Positions 63,801 through 64,000 of a stretch of 64,000 bases of DNA are shown in pieces. The translations under genes and the position numbers were made by a program. The DNA comes from Quercus robur. Lineage: Eukaryota; Streptophyta; Magnoliopsida; Fagales; Fagaceae. The DNA lies in assembly GCF_932294415.1 (NCBI RefSeq), contig NC_065542.1:46961942-47025941 (forward strand), written 5' to 3'. The stretch's first letter is position 1, and every line of letters begins with the position of its first letter. The notes beneath the pieces are model-generated. The model was given only the letters and a program-made list of their open reading frames with translations. It made no database searches and was not told the DNA's origin.

Positions 63801-64000
63801 TTGATCTCCTTGAAATTTTGTAAGCATAAAAAATATATGAATATAATGTAATCTAATGGTAGGTTTATCAAAATTCACATCGAATTAAGAAATATAGGGT
63901 TGAGTTCAAGTTAAACTTGACGTAACTCTAAAAAATGTTACACCACCCAATAACTTATTATTGAATTTATATTTTGAAAATCCAACCGTTGGATTATATG
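60845..64000. repeat. 345-bp tandem satellite, at least 9 units, open at the right edge
   Basis: The landmark GTTCAAGTTA (or GTTCGAGTTA) occurs at 60951, 61296, 61641, 61986, 62303, 62524, 62869, 63214, 63559 and 63904. Spacing is exactly 345 bases except for 317 (internal deletion in the unit at 61986) and 221 (short unit at 62303). Each unit carries a TTACACTTGACGTAAC palindrome, ACACCACCCAATAACTTATT, CCAACCGTTGG, CAATCGGATGTAATTTACC and AATCTAACGGTAG. A partial unit precedes the first landmark. No open frame is conserved. Confidence 0.95.

Noticed and set aside
60951-63960. CRISPR-like regular repeats
   Set aside because: Units are 345 bp, directly adjacent with no unique spacers, in plant nuclear DNA; this is a satellite.

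Overview
The window looks like nuclear DNA of a eudicot plant, probably a woody species. It is AT-rich, its genes are split by GT-AG introns, and it carries plant L1-type LINEs, tRNA-derived SINEs, PIF/Harbinger-, MULE-, hAT- and CACTA-like elements and LTR retrotransposons. An oak or beech relative is only a guess. Three protein-coding genes look intact.

Genes. (1) 4324-11050 (+): peroxisomal 3-ketoacyl-CoA thiolase (KAT2/PED1 type). It has 14 coding exons and an intact 468-residue frame with an N-terminal PTS2 signal. (2) 13933-16459 (-): LSM5, four coding exons, 87 residues, U6 snRNP / mRNA-decay Sm-like protein. (3) 31152-32303 (+): a 383-residue DUF1644 zinc-finger protein in one coding exon behind a long 5' leader with at least one intron. 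The three belong to unrelated housekeeping or stress functions and do not form a pathway.

Layout. 1-4.3 kb: intergenic DNA with two SINEs that still have target-site duplications, and an older copy of the thiolase promoter. 4.3-16.7 kb: thiolase and LSM5 genes with MITEs in introns and spacer. 16.7-27.1 kb: a PIF-like element with a 31-bp GC-rich minisatellite, a SINE, a decayed Transposase_32-type gene, a broken LINE with a 308-bp internal duplication, and a MULE-type element. 27.4-32.9 kb: DUF1644 gene. 33-46 kb: nested repeats (LINE relic, hAT inside an LTR, CACTA-like modules around fragments of a cystatin-like gene, a PIF-like element, a complete non-autonomous LTR retrotransposon). 46.0-52.8 kb: a full-length LINE (minus strand) with a 17-bp target-site duplication and a PIF-like element inserted exactly at its ORF2 stop codon. 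53-60.8 kb: MITEs, LINE tails, a CACTA-type terminus and a CCACCA-rich minisatellite. 60.8-64 kb: a 345-bp tandem satellite, related to MULE termini, running off the right edge.

I see no bacterial-type system, CRISPR array or intact tRNA/rRNA gene. The most interesting material is the satellite, the cystatin-like exon fragments inside the repeat array, the GC-rich cores carried by PIF-like elements, and the duplicated thiolase promoter. All domain calls come from reading the sequence; no database search was run.
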